This document shows, one piece after another, positions 17,800-25,922 of a DNA stretch of 64,000 nucleotides (positions are counted from its first letter, which is position 1; each line of letters starts with the position of its first letter). The stretch is taken from contig NZ_JAOWCB010000020.1 of assembly GCF_026420845.1 (NCBI RefSeq), positions 45,903 through 109,902 on the forward strand, read 5' to 3'. The position numbers were made by a program, and so were the translations under genes. The DNA comes from Streptomyces sp. PR69 (GTDB taxonomy: Bacteria; Actinomycetota; Actinomycetes; Streptomycetales; Streptomycetaceae). The notes beneath the pieces were generated by a model. That model was given only the letters and a program-made list of their open reading frames with translations, made no database searches and had not been told where the DNA came from.

Positions 17800-18312
17800 T
17801 TACTGTCTCCTCCTGCGCAGCAGCGTTTCCGCCGCGCGGTCGTGATCCGCGATCTGCCGGGTGTGCCGGTGAACATGGCGCTGCAGATAGGAGCCGATCA
17901 GTTCGGCCTCCCGCTCGTCCCGGTAGGCGTATTCACTGCGGCCCAGCATCATCTTCACCACCTCCGGGTCGATATGAGTGAACAGCCGCTCCGGAACCGG
18001 ACTGACCGTTGAAAATCCCGGACTTTCATGATGGTTGCGCAGGATATGTGCAATTTCATGCGCGAGAATATGATCCTGGTGCGCGCGGCTCGTATTCTCG
18101 TGGATGAATATGTAGTCAATGTCTTCCACGGTCCGTATCCACATGCCGCACACGCCGAACGCGCTGCCGGCGGGTGCGGGCAGGAGGTGGATGGGGTAGC
18201 CCGTCCGCTGCTCGATGACCGGCAGCAACTCCCGGATGCTGCCCGCCGGGGGCAGGCCGAGGCTCTGAACGAAGCGGCGGCTGTCCCGCCGCATGGTGTC
18301 CCGGCCCCTCAC
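17800..18312 (-). CDS. ImmA/IrrE-family metallopeptidase
   Basis: Small zinc-peptidase-like protein of 170 residues. Seen: a gluzincin HEIAH motif (residues 85-89) in HILAHEIAHILRNHHES and a downstream acidic residue region (DEREAELIGSYLQ) that supplies the third ligand in this family. ImmA/IrrE proteins cleave repressors of the XRE type, but no XRE repressor gene is adjacent here. The first start codon is at 18312, with ATG 18294 an alternative. It is first in the peptidase, membrane protein and amidase operon and divergent from the DUF6083-like gene. It may relay a signal to, or process, the membrane protein; that is inference from recurrent gene pairing. Confidence 0.85.
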   Translation of the reverse strand: MRGRDTMRRDSRRFVQSLGLPPAGSIRELLPVIEQRTGYPIHLLPAPAGSAFGVCGMWIRTVEDIDYIFIHENTSRAHQDHILAHEIAHILRNHHESPGFSTVSPVPERLFTHIDPEVVKMMLGRSEYAYRDEREAELIGSYLQRHVHRHTRQIADHDRAAETLLRRRRQ

Positions 18313-18442
18313 GGCCCGTCGCCCGCGACGCTCGCGCCGGACGAGCCGCGGGGCAGCCCTTCCCCGTCACGCCTGTTCAGTCGCTCACCGAAGCTGTCCT
18401 CCGGCACGAGGGCCTCCCGGCTGTGATTGATCTGAGTCGACT

Positions 18443-18458
18443 CTGGAGTACTGGAGTA
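18443..18458. promoter_or_regulatory. Tandem octamer ctggagta x2 in a divergent intergenic region
   Basis: The 179 bp between the peptidase gene and the DUF6083-like gene contain ctggagta twice in direct succession, near the A/T-richer part of the region. It could be a regulatory site or chance. No convincing -35/-10 pair was picked out. Confidence 0.25.
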
Positions 18459-18491
18459 TAGGCCGCGTCAGATGAACTGAGATAAAAGGGG

Positions 18492-19082
18492 GTGGTCCTG
18501 CCGTGCTGTCCGGATGACCTCCACCGTCCAGAATTCAACGGTCCGGGCCGCGTTTCATCTCGGCCTCGTCGTCGTCAGCCGAAGGTTGCCGGTGGCGCCT
18601 GGCGCGTTGTTTTCCGTTTCACCGGTGAACGTCCGCCCCAGGCGTTCTGTCCGGTGTGCGCTCTACGCATATGCCGCCGGGTTGTCGACCCTCGCCGTAT
18701 GGGGGTTTTCGAGGAGCAACCGCGACGACTGGGTAAGGAGCAGCCGCGCTGCTCATACTGCGGGCTGCCCCAGGAGCGGGCGGCGACGCTGGAGTACGAC
18801 TGGGTGCTGTTGGAGCCGGACATGGCTCCGCTGGCCCATACGGTGCCGGCGGAGCATCGGTGGATCATGCTCTCCGACGGACGTGTGGCCGTCTACGCGG
18901 TGTGTCCGCCGGACCCCTTCCAGCGGTGCCGCATCGAACACCGGCTGGCCTGCTCGGCACAGCCGCTGCCGGACCTCTGGCCGTGGCTGACGACCCTCCG
19001 CACGGAAAACGCACGGCGGGCGGACCGCCAGGCGGACCCACCGTCGCCAGAGCCCTCGGAGAGCTGGCCGGACGCCGGGTAG
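18492..19082 (+). CDS. DUF6083-like hypothetical protein
   Basis: Hypothetical protein of up to 196 residues. Seen: a possible CPVC pair, then CSYCG, a middle segment EYDWVLLEPDM, EHRWIMLSDGRVAVY and QRCRIEHRLAC. That order (Cys pair, Leu-Glu-Pro, RW, DG, CRI-H-C) matches what I recall of the DUF6083 family frequent in Streptomyces, whose function is unknown. The cysteines and histidine could bind zinc. The first 60 residues are low quality and GTG 18492 is only the most upstream start; a start inside that stretch is possible. Divergent from the peptidase operon. Confidence 0.6.
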   Translation: MVLPCCPDDLHRPEFNGPGRVSSRPRRRQPKVAGGAWRVVFRFTGERPPQAFCPVCALRICRRVVDPRRMGVFEEQPRRLGKEQPRCSYCGLPQERAATLEYDWVLLEPDMAPLAHTVPAEHRWIMLSDGRVAVYAVCPPDPFQRCRIEHRLACSAQPLPDLWPWLTTLRTENARRADRQADPPSPEPSESWPDAG

Positions 19083-19203
19083 CCGCGCCGTACGGGTCAC
19101 CCGTGAGGCTGTTCTCCAGGCGGCTCGCAGGGGGACGGGCTGACCGGCGGCCCTATGCTGAGGATCGTCACAAACGAAGCTGGCGGCAGGGGTTGGACGA
19201 GTC

Positions 19204-20886
19204 GTGGACGGCCTGACCGAGGCGGATCTCAGGGCGTTGGCCGGCGCCCGTTCCTTCGAGCGCGGGCTCGGGTACCTCGACGCGGTGTCCGGGGTCGAGG
19301 TCGGTGACTCCTGGGTCACCGCGACCGTCCACGGCACTGAGCGGTACGAGGTGGAGCTCACTCTGGACGGGCTCCGGGGGCCCCGGGGCGTGACCGGCGA
19401 GTGCGACTGCCCGTACGGCATGGAGGGCAACTTCTGCAAACACCTGGTCGCGCTCGGTCTGACCGTGCTCGCCCAGCGGGAGAGCCTGCCGCGGCAGCGG
19501 AAGGCGGCCCGCGACCGGGCGCAGGACCTCGACGCCTGGCTGTCCGGCCTGCCGAGGGAAGAACTGCTCACCCTCGTACGGGAGCTGATCGCCGAGGACC
19601 GGCAGCTGCGGCGTCGTCTGGAGCTGCGGGCCGCGAGCGCCCGAGGGGACCTGGCCGGGGTCCGGGCCCGCGTCCGCGAGCTGCTGGACGTCTCACCGTT
19701 CGCGCGGTACGGGTACGTCGAGTACGCCGACGCCCGCGCCTATGCCGACCAGGCAGGGCAGGCGCTGTCAGCGATCCGCGGGCTCACCGGCTCGGGCCGG
19801 GCCGACGACGCGATCACGCTGTCACGCGAGGCGATGCGGCTGCTGGCGGAGGCGGCGGAGAGCGTCGACGACTCCGACGGCTGGCTCGGACAGCTGGGCG
19901 CCGGCCTTGCCGACGCCCACCTCGACGCCTGCCGTGCGGCACGCCCCGACCCCGGGGATCTCGCGCGCTGGCTGGTCGGCCACGCTCTCGGCGGCCTGGA
20001 CGACGGCCTCACCGACATCGACCCGCTCGACTACGAGGACGTCCTCGGCGACGAGGGAATGACCGTCCTACGGCAGCTGGCCGTCGAGGCATGGCGGGGC
20101 AACCGCCGCGGCTGGGCGGAGAAGTGCCTGATGGAGCGTCTGGCCAAGGCGGGAGGCGATGTCGACACGATGATCGCCGTGTACGCGGCCGACCTCGCGC
20201 CGAACGGCCACACCCACCTGACCATCGCCCGCGAGCTCGATGCCGCCCGGCGCTCCGACGACGCCCTGCGCTGGGCGGAACGCGGCATCCGGGACACCCG
20301 TGAACTCTCCGCCGTCGACACCGCCCTCGTCGACTATCTCTGCGACCGCTACGGGGCGGCCGGCCGGCTCGCCGACGCCGTCGCCCTGCGCCGCGACCAC
20401 TTCCGCGCCCGCCGCTCCCTGCTCGCCTACCAGCGGCTCCGCGCCGCCGCCCGGGCCGCCGACTGCTGGCCTGCCGAGCGTGCGGGCGCACTGACCCTGC
20501 TGCGCGCCGACGCAGAGCGCCAACAGGGCCGGCACGGCGGCCCCGTCCTGGTCGACGCCCTGCTCGACGACGAGGACGCCGACGCCGCCTGGCAGGCCGC
20601 AGCCGCCACCGGCGCCTCCGACGCCCAGTGGCGCACCCTCGCTGACCAGACCCGCGCCACTCGCCCCGCCGACGCCCTCGCCGTCTATCTGCGGCTGGCC
20701 GAGCCGCTGACCCGGCAGACCGGCAACACGGTCTACGAGCACCTGGTCAGCCTGCTGCTGAGCATCCGGGACTGCCACTGCCGCCTGGGGACACATGACG
20801 ACTTCACCGCGTACGTCACCACCCTGCGCACCGCCCAACGACGCAAGCGGAACCTGATGCGGCTGATGGACGACCACGGCCTGTGA
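19204..20886 (+). CDS. SWIM zinc-finger protein
   Basis: Protein of 560 residues with an N-terminal SWIM zinc finger: cysteines in ECDCPYGMEGNFCKHLVAL (CxC...CxH, about residues 66-84). A long Ala/Arg/Asp-rich helical region follows with TPR- or HEAT-like repeats and no enzymatic motif. SWIM domains mediate DNA or protein contacts; in bacteria they often occur with SNF2 helicases, but none is adjacent. The GTG start follows GGCAGGGG. It is a single gene, with repeat-rich DNA downstream. Function unknown. Confidence 0.85.
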   Translation: MDGLTEADLRALAGARSFERGLGYLDAVSGVEVGDSWVTATVHGTERYEVELTLDGLRGPRGVTGECDCPYGMEGNFCKHLVALGLTVLAQRESLPRQRKAARDRAQDLDAWLSGLPREELLTLVRELIAEDRQLRRRLELRAASARGDLAGVRARVRELLDVSPFARYGYVEYADARAYADQAGQALSAIRGLTGSGRADDAITLSREAMRLLAEAAESVDDSDGWLGQLGAGLADAHLDACRAARPDPGDLARWLVGHALGGLDDGLTDIDPLDYEDVLGDEGMTVLRQLAVEAWRGNRRGWAEKCLMERLAKAGGDVDTMIAVYAADLAPNGHTHLTIARELDAARRSDDALRWAERGIRDTRELSAVDTALVDYLCDRYGAAGRLADAVALRRDHFRARRSLLAYQRLRAAARAADCWPAERAGALTLLRADAERQQGRHGGPVLVDALLDDEDADAAWQAAAATGASDAQWRTLADQTRATRPADALAVYLRLAEPLTRQTGNTVYEHLVSLLLSIRDCHCRLGTHDDFTAYVTTLRTAQRRKRNLMRLMDDHGL

Positions 20887-20929
20887 AGCGGACCTTGAGG
20901 CCGCCGGGTGATGCGTCGCCCTGCCGACC

Positions 20930-20984
20930 GGCCTGCGGTCGGCCTGTGGTCGGCCTGCGGTCGGCCTGCGGTCGGCCTGCGGCA
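20930..20984 (+). repeat. 11-bp tandem repeat (ggcctgcggtc) x5 in a 343-bp gene-free stretch
   Basis: Between the SWIM gene and the esterase gene (20887-21229) five units of ggcctgcggtc run in tandem, with one variant copy and a degenerate last copy. More diverged GC-rich copies follow to about 21020. No open frame there looks real. The rest of the stretch shows only the presumed esterase leader. Confidence 0.85.
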
Positions 20985-21229
20985 GGTCGATGCGGGCCGA
21001 TGCAGGCCGGTCGCAGGCCGATGACGAAGCCGGGGCGCGGGATGAGCCGCCGGCCGTCAGCAGGCCGCACTCATCTGCCGCCTGACCGCGCGTAACGGAC
21101 ACGAGTCGTGTCTGTCAGCCCGTAAGGTTCCGGATACTCCTGCCCGGCAGGCATCGCTACCTTCCGAACCGCCCGTGCCGCCGGGACTGCGGCCGGCTCC
21201 CCAGCCATGCTTGCCCACAGGAGGTCACC

Positions 21230-22216
21230 GTGACCGCGCAGAATCCCACCCGCAGGAGCATCCTCAGGACCGCCGGCGGACTCACCGCCGCGGCGGCCCT
21301 GGGCGCCGGAGGCGTCCTCGCGGGAGCGACCACGGCCGCTGCGGTCGGCGACGGCCGCGGCCTGCGCATCGTGCAGCGCGACGAACGAGACCACCGGATG
21401 TGGTACTACCGGTTCCAGACCGACGCGATCGCCTGGGACCCCGCTGTCAATGTGCTGCTGCCCGACGGCTACCACACCAGCGGTCGCCGCTACCCCGTCC
21501 TCTACCTGCTGCACGGTGGCCAGCAGGACTTCATCACCTTCGACGCGCATCACAACATCCGCGGTCTGACCGCCTGGAAGGACCTCATCGTCGTGATGCC
21601 GGACGGCGGACGCGCGGGCTGGTACTCCAACCCGGTCAGCTCCACCGTCGGCCCCCGCAACTGGGAGCACTTCCACATGGCGCAGCTGCTGCCGTGGATC
21701 GACGACAACTTCCGCACCTACGCCGAGTACGACGGCCGCGCCGTCTCCGGGTTCTCCATGGGCGGCTTCGGCGCGCTGAAGTACGCGGCCAAGTACTGGG
21801 GCCACTTCGCCTCGGTCAGCGCCCACTCCGGCCCGGCCCATCTGCGCGGGCCCAACGGCGACGTGGTGACGCACTGGGCCAACGCGTCCTCCGCGGCCGT
21901 GGAACTGGGCGGCGGCACGGTCTACGGGGTGCCGTGGGACCAGGCCAGGGTCAGCGCGGACAACCCGGTGGAGCGCATCGAGAGCTACCGCAACAAGCGG
22001 GTCTTCCTGGTCGCCGGCACCAGCCCCGAGCCCATCAACTGGTGGGACCAGGCCAACGAGCGAATGGTGCTCGCCACCCAGCGGGAGTTCCGGCACCACC
22101 TCGACCGGGTGGGCATCCCGCACGAGGCGCATGAGCTGGGCGGTGGCCACTTCGTCCGCCCCGAAATGCTGGAGCGCGACATCAACGGCGTCATCGCGCG
22201 CCTGCGCAAGGCGTGA
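21230..22216 (+). CDS. Tat-exported alpha/beta-hydrolase esterase (esterase D/antigen 85-like)
   Basis: Secreted hydrolase of 328 residues. Seen: a Tat signal (TRRSILRTAGGL, then a hydrophobic Ala/Gly stretch ending near ATTAAA), the oxyanion segment VLYLLHGG, the nucleophile elbow GFSMGGFGA (Ser176), and a late histidine in LGGGHFVRPE. These fit the esterase D/mycolyltransferase-like (DUF-free) branch of the fold: acyl ester hydrolysis or transfer outside the cell. GTG 21230 has AGGAGG seven bases before it. The next gene (M23 peptidase) begins 14 bp after the stop, so the two are co-transcribed at the head of a secreted-enzyme block. Confidence 0.9.
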   Translation: MTAQNPTRRSILRTAGGLTAAAALGAGGVLAGATTAAAVGDGRGLRIVQRDERDHRMWYYRFQTDAIAWDPAVNVLLPDGYHTSGRRYPVLYLLHGGQQDFITFDAHHNIRGLTAWKDLIVVMPDGGRAGWYSNPVSSTVGPRNWEHFHMAQLLPWIDDNFRTYAEYDGRAVSGFSMGGFGALKYAAKYWGHFASVSAHSGPAHLRGPNGDVVTHWANASSAAVELGGGTVYGVPWDQARVSADNPVERIESYRNKRVFLVAGTSPEPINWWDQANERMVLATQREFRHHLDRVGIPHEAHELGGGHFVRPEMLERDINGVIARLRKA

Positions 22217-22230
22217 CGGGAGGACGTCAC

Positions 22231-23793
22231 GTGTTGCTCGGTCTTTCCCGACGCCTGACGGGACACAGGCACAGACGTGCTGTCGGCGCGCTTCTCACTG
22301 CGGTCGCGGCCCTGCTGCCGGGACTCGCGGTGGCGTCGCCAGCCGAGGCGCGGGCCGCCTCCGCCCAAACCCCCGCCCGGGCAGGCGGCTTCGCCGCCGC
22401 CTGCCCGGCCACGGGTGACATCACCCAGGGCTACAGCCAGGGCCACAACGGCATCGACATCGGCGACGACCACGGCACCCCGATCTACGCCGTGGGCGAC
22501 GGCGAGGTGACCATCTCGGGGTACGACCCCGGCGGCTACGGCCAGTGGATCCGCATCCTGCACCCCGACGGCAGCACCACCGAGTACGGCCACATGTACC
22601 AGCGGGACGTCCAGGCGGGGGACCGGGTGACAGCCGGGCAGCGGATCGCGCTGATGGGCAGCGAGGGCCAGTCCAGCGGGCCCCATCTCCATCTGCGGGT
22701 CTGGCTGAACGTGGACACGCGTGTGCACACCGACCCGATCCCCTACCTGGCGGAACGCGGCGTCGAGATGCCCTGCACACCCGGCGACCCCCGTCCGGCG
22801 CCGCTGGAGCATCCGGCGGAGTCGGGGCGCGTGGTGTCGGCGCTGTCGGCGGACGGGCGTCTTGAGGTGTTCGCCGCCGGGTCCGACGGCGTCCATCACG
22901 CCTGGCAGGAGAGCGCCAACGGGGCATGGTCCGACTGGGTGCCGCTCGGCGGACCGCCCGGCGCGCGGCTCGCCATCGGGCCGAACGCCGACGGCCGGCT
23001 TGAGCTCTTCGCCATCAACGGCGACGTCTTTCAGCACCGCTACCAACGTGAGCCCTCGGGCGGCTGGTCCGGCTGGGAATCCTTCGGCGGCGGCGGGCGT
23101 GACATCGCCGTCGGCGCCAACGGCGACGGTCGCCTCGAAGTCTTCGCCTCCGGCCCGGACGGAGTGCTGCACAGATACCAGACCGCACCCAACAGCGGCT
23201 GGTCCGGCTGGGAGGGCACCGGCGGCGGACCCGCCGACAGCCGCATCGAGATGGAGAAGGCCCCCGACGGACGGCTGGAGGTCTTCGCACTCAACGGCGG
23301 CACGTTCCAGCACCTTTACCAGACGGCCGTCAGCGGCGGCTGGTCGGCCTGGCAGCCCTTCGGCGAAGGCGGACACGACCTGACCCTGGACCACAATCAG
23401 GACGGCCGCCTTGAGGTCTTCGCCTCCGGACCCGAAGGCGTCTTCCACCGATACCAGACCAGCCCCGACAGCTGGTCCGGCTGGGAGAAGTTCGGCGGTC
23501 CCGCCGACTCCCAGCTCACCAGCCAGCGCGCCGCCGACGGCCGTGTCGAGGTGTTCGCCATCAACGGCGCCACAGCCCAGCACATATGGCAGACCGATGT
23601 GAACGCCCCGTACGGCACATGGGAGTCCTTCGGCGAGGGCGGCACCGAGATCACCGCCACGGCCAACGCCGACGGCCGCATCGAGGTGTTCGGCACCAAC
23701 CCCACCGGCGTCTTCCACAGATGGCAGACCGGATTCTCCACCTGGTCCGGGTGGACCTGGCTCAACAGCACCCCGGGACCCGGACTCGACTGA
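22231..23793 (+). CDS. Secreted M23 metallopeptidase fused to a seven-repeat PLL-like propeller
   Basis: Exported protein of 520 residues. Seen: a Sec-type signal (Arg-rich start, then VGALLTAVAALLPGLAVA); an M23/LytM endopeptidase domain at about residues 60-180 with GHNGIDIGDDHGTPIYAV (His and Asp zinc ligands) and PHLHLRV (catalytic and ligand His); then seven repeats each with DGRLEVF and GVFHRWQT-type strands and paired tryptophans, the pattern of PLL-type seven-bladed lectin propellers. The peptidase probably cleaves peptidoglycan cross-links and the propeller may bind glycans. GTG 22231 with GGGAGG is preferred over GTG 22213, which overlaps the previous stop. The seven repeats closely resemble those of the gene at 25923. 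Confidence 0.88.
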   Translation: MLLGLSRRLTGHRHRRAVGALLTAVAALLPGLAVASPAEARAASAQTPARAGGFAAACPATGDITQGYSQGHNGIDIGDDHGTPIYAVGDGEVTISGYDPGGYGQWIRILHPDGSTTEYGHMYQRDVQAGDRVTAGQRIALMGSEGQSSGPHLHLRVWLNVDTRVHTDPIPYLAERGVEMPCTPGDPRPAPLEHPAESGRVVSALSADGRLEVFAAGSDGVHHAWQESANGAWSDWVPLGGPPGARLAIGPNADGRLELFAINGDVFQHRYQREPSGGWSGWESFGGGGRDIAVGANGDGRLEVFASGPDGVLHRYQTAPNSGWSGWEGTGGGPADSRIEMEKAPDGRLEVFALNGGTFQHLYQTAVSGGWSAWQPFGEGGHDLTLDHNQDGRLEVFASGPEGVFHRYQTSPDSWSGWEKFGGPADSQLTSQRAADGRVEVFAINGATAQHIWQTDVNAPYGTWESFGEGGTEITATANADGRIEVFGTNPTGVFHRWQTGFSTWSGWTWLNSTPGPGLD

Positions 23794-23821
23794 CCCGCCA
23801 GGGTCCCTCTGGAGCAGCCTC

Positions 23822-25852
23822 GTGCATCCGATCAGCAGGCGGCGTCTGCTGGGGGCGGCCGGAGCGGGAGCCCTCGTGCTCCCGCTCACGGGCCGCACCG
23901 CGGCCGCCGCCTCCCCCGGTGACCGGCCGTCCCGCCCATGGGTGGGCGCCGGCTCCTTCACCCACGTCCACGACCCGTCCACACCCGGCCGGCGTCGCTA
24001 CCTCAACGACCACAGCCTGATCCGGGCGAACGGCCGGTGGCACCTGTTCAGCATCGTCGGCGACAGCGCGGCGCCCGGCGAGGCCCCGGACAGCGCGGCC
24101 GAGGCCGCCTTCGCCCATGCCTCCGCGCCCGACCCGTACGGCCCGTGGACCACCCACGCCGACGCGCTGACCGTCGCCCCCTCCTACCACGGCGAGGAGC
24201 ACCTGTGGGCCCCGCACGTCATCGAAGCCGGCGGCACGTACTGGATGTTCTACGCCGCCGGCGGCAGCACTGGGGCCGCGATCAACCTCGCCACCTCTGC
24301 CGACCTGTTCACCTGGACCCGTGTGCCGTCGGGGCCGCTGTTCCGGGGGCTCGCCGCGCGTGACCCCATGGTCGTGCGGATCGGCGTCGAGTGGGTCATG
24401 TACTACACCGAGCTCTCCGCGGCCGACGGCCGTCACCTGGTCTGCTACCGCCGGTCCGACGACCTGCTGCACTGGAGCGAGCCCGGCGTCGCATACGCCG
24501 ACCAGATCACCGACGCCACCGGAGTCTCCGTCACCGAGTCGCCCTTCGTGGTCGAACGGAACGGTTGGTACTACCTGTTCATCGGGCCACGGGGAGGATA
24601 CGACGGCACCGACGTCCTCGCCTCCCGCGACCCCTTCCGCTTCACCCTCGACGGGTCGGCGGGTCATGTGCCCGGTCACGCCGTCGAACCGGTCACCGAC
24701 GGGAACCGGTGGTACGCGAGCGCCGCGGGCTGGTTCCGGCGCGGCCTGTACCTGGCCCCGCTGCACTGGCGGGACACGCCGCCCCCGTGGCAGAGCCCGG
24801 ACAACCCGGTCGCCGCCCTGGACGTCCGGGACCGCCTGACCGTGTTCGCCCTCGACGCCGGCGACCGTTCGATGCTGCGGCGCGTCCAGCTCGACCCGGA
24901 CGCCGACACCTGGTCGGAGTGGGAGGAGTTCGGCGGACCGGCCGGCGCGGTCCCCACGCTCGGCCGCAATGCCGACGGCAGGCTGGAGGTGTTCTCGCTC
25001 GCTCCCGGCGGCGTCAACCTGCACCACCGGGTGCAGCGACCGGACGGCGGCTGGCACGACTGGGAGGAGTTCGGCGGACCGGCCGGGGCCGCCCCCGCCG
25101 TCGCCCGCGACGCTGGCGGCCGGCTGGAGGTCTTTGGGCTGAGCCCCGGCGGCGCTGTCATCGCCCGGCGGCGGCAGCGGTCGCCCGGGTCACTGACCTG
25201 GGACCCATGGGACGCCGGATTCGGCGGCCCGGCCGGAGCACCGCCCGTCGTCGCGGTGAACGCGGACGGCCGCCTGGAGGTGTTCGTCCTCGAACCCGGC
25301 GGCGCGGAGATCCGCCACCGGTGGCAGCGTGCGCCGGGCGGCGACTGGTCCGCGTGGAAACGATTCGGCACCGCGGCAGGCGCGGCTCCGCGGGTGCTGC
25401 GCGACGGCAGCGGCCGGCTCACCGTCACCGCGATCGCCCCGTCCGGCGTGGCGTCCTTCCACCGCCGCCAGGCGCAGCCGAGCGGCGGATGGGGCGACTG
25501 GCGGCCGCTGTTCGGCTGGTCCGCCGCGGCCCCGCTGCTCGTTCCCAGCGCCGACGGTCGGCTGGAGGCGTTCGCGCTGTCTCCCGGCGGCGACCGGCTC
25601 GATCACCGCTGGCAGACCGCGCCCGGCGGCGGCTGGGACCCCGGCGGGGAGTTCGGCGAACCAGGCGTCGTGCTCGCCGCCACACCGTCCGCCGCGGCCG
25701 ACGCGACCGGGCGGGTCCATGTCTTCGCGGTGACCGCCGAAGGCCGGGTGCGCACCCGCGTGCAGGTCCGCCCGAGCAGTGGCTGGCAGCCCTGGATCCC
25801 GTTCGGCGACCGGGTGGCAGCTCCCCTGCGGTCAGGAGCTCCCGCTCCATGA
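23822..25852 (+). CDS. Tat-exported GH43-like glycosidase with a seven-repeat propeller
   Basis: Exported protein of 676 residues. Seen: a Tat signal (ISRRRLLGAAGAGALVLPL); residues about 40-310 form a five-bladed-propeller-like glycosidase domain of the GH43/GH32 kind, with NDHSLIRANGRWHLF, HLWAPHVIEAGGTYWMFYA, ARDPMVVRIG and VTESPFVVERNGWYYLF giving the usual Asp, Asp and Glu positions; then seven repeats with RLEVF and Arg-rich RRRQ/HRWQ strands. The likely role is hydrolysis of arabino- or xylo-oligosaccharides or another beta-linked glycan; the specificity is not readable. The propeller is related to, but more diverged than, those in the two neighbouring genes. GTG 23822 follows GGAG. 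It is 28 bp after the M23 gene, same operon. Confidence 0.82.
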   Translation: MHPISRRRLLGAAGAGALVLPLTGRTAAAASPGDRPSRPWVGAGSFTHVHDPSTPGRRRYLNDHSLIRANGRWHLFSIVGDSAAPGEAPDSAAEAAFAHASAPDPYGPWTTHADALTVAPSYHGEEHLWAPHVIEAGGTYWMFYAAGGSTGAAINLATSADLFTWTRVPSGPLFRGLAARDPMVVRIGVEWVMYYTELSAADGRHLVCYRRSDDLLHWSEPGVAYADQITDATGVSVTESPFVVERNGWYYLFIGPRGGYDGTDVLASRDPFRFTLDGSAGHVPGHAVEPVTDGNRWYASAAGWFRRGLYLAPLHWRDTPPPWQSPDNPVAALDVRDRLTVFALDAGDRSMLRRVQLDPDADTWSEWEEFGGPAGAVPTLGRNADGRLEVFSLAPGGVNLHHRVQRPDGGWHDWEEFGGPAGAAPAVARDAGGRLEVFGLSPGGAVIARRRQRSPGSLTWDPWDAGFGGPAGAPPVVAVNADGRLEVFVLEPGGAEIRHRWQRAPGGDWSAWKRFGTAAGAAPRVLRDGSGRLTVTAIAPSGVASFHRRQAQPSGGWGDWRPLFGWSAAAPLLVPSADGRLEAFALSPGGDRLDHRWQTAPGGGWDPGGEFGEPGVVLAATPSAAADATGRVHVFAVTAEGRVRTRVQVRPSSGWQPWIPFGDRVAAPLRSGAPAP

Positions 25853-25861
25853 CAGGCCGCC

Positions 25862-25891
25862 CCGTACGGCGTGGGGCGTATCGCCGTACGG
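25862..25891. terminator. Hairpin between the GH43-like and transglycosylase-like genes
   Basis: ccgtacggcg (25862-25871) is perfectly complementary to cgccgtacgg (25882-25891) with a 10-nt loop. It may be a terminator or an mRNA-processing hairpin; no T-run follows. Confidence 0.45.
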
Positions 25892-25922
25892 CATCTGAGA
25901 ATTCACGAGGGAAAGGCACTCC

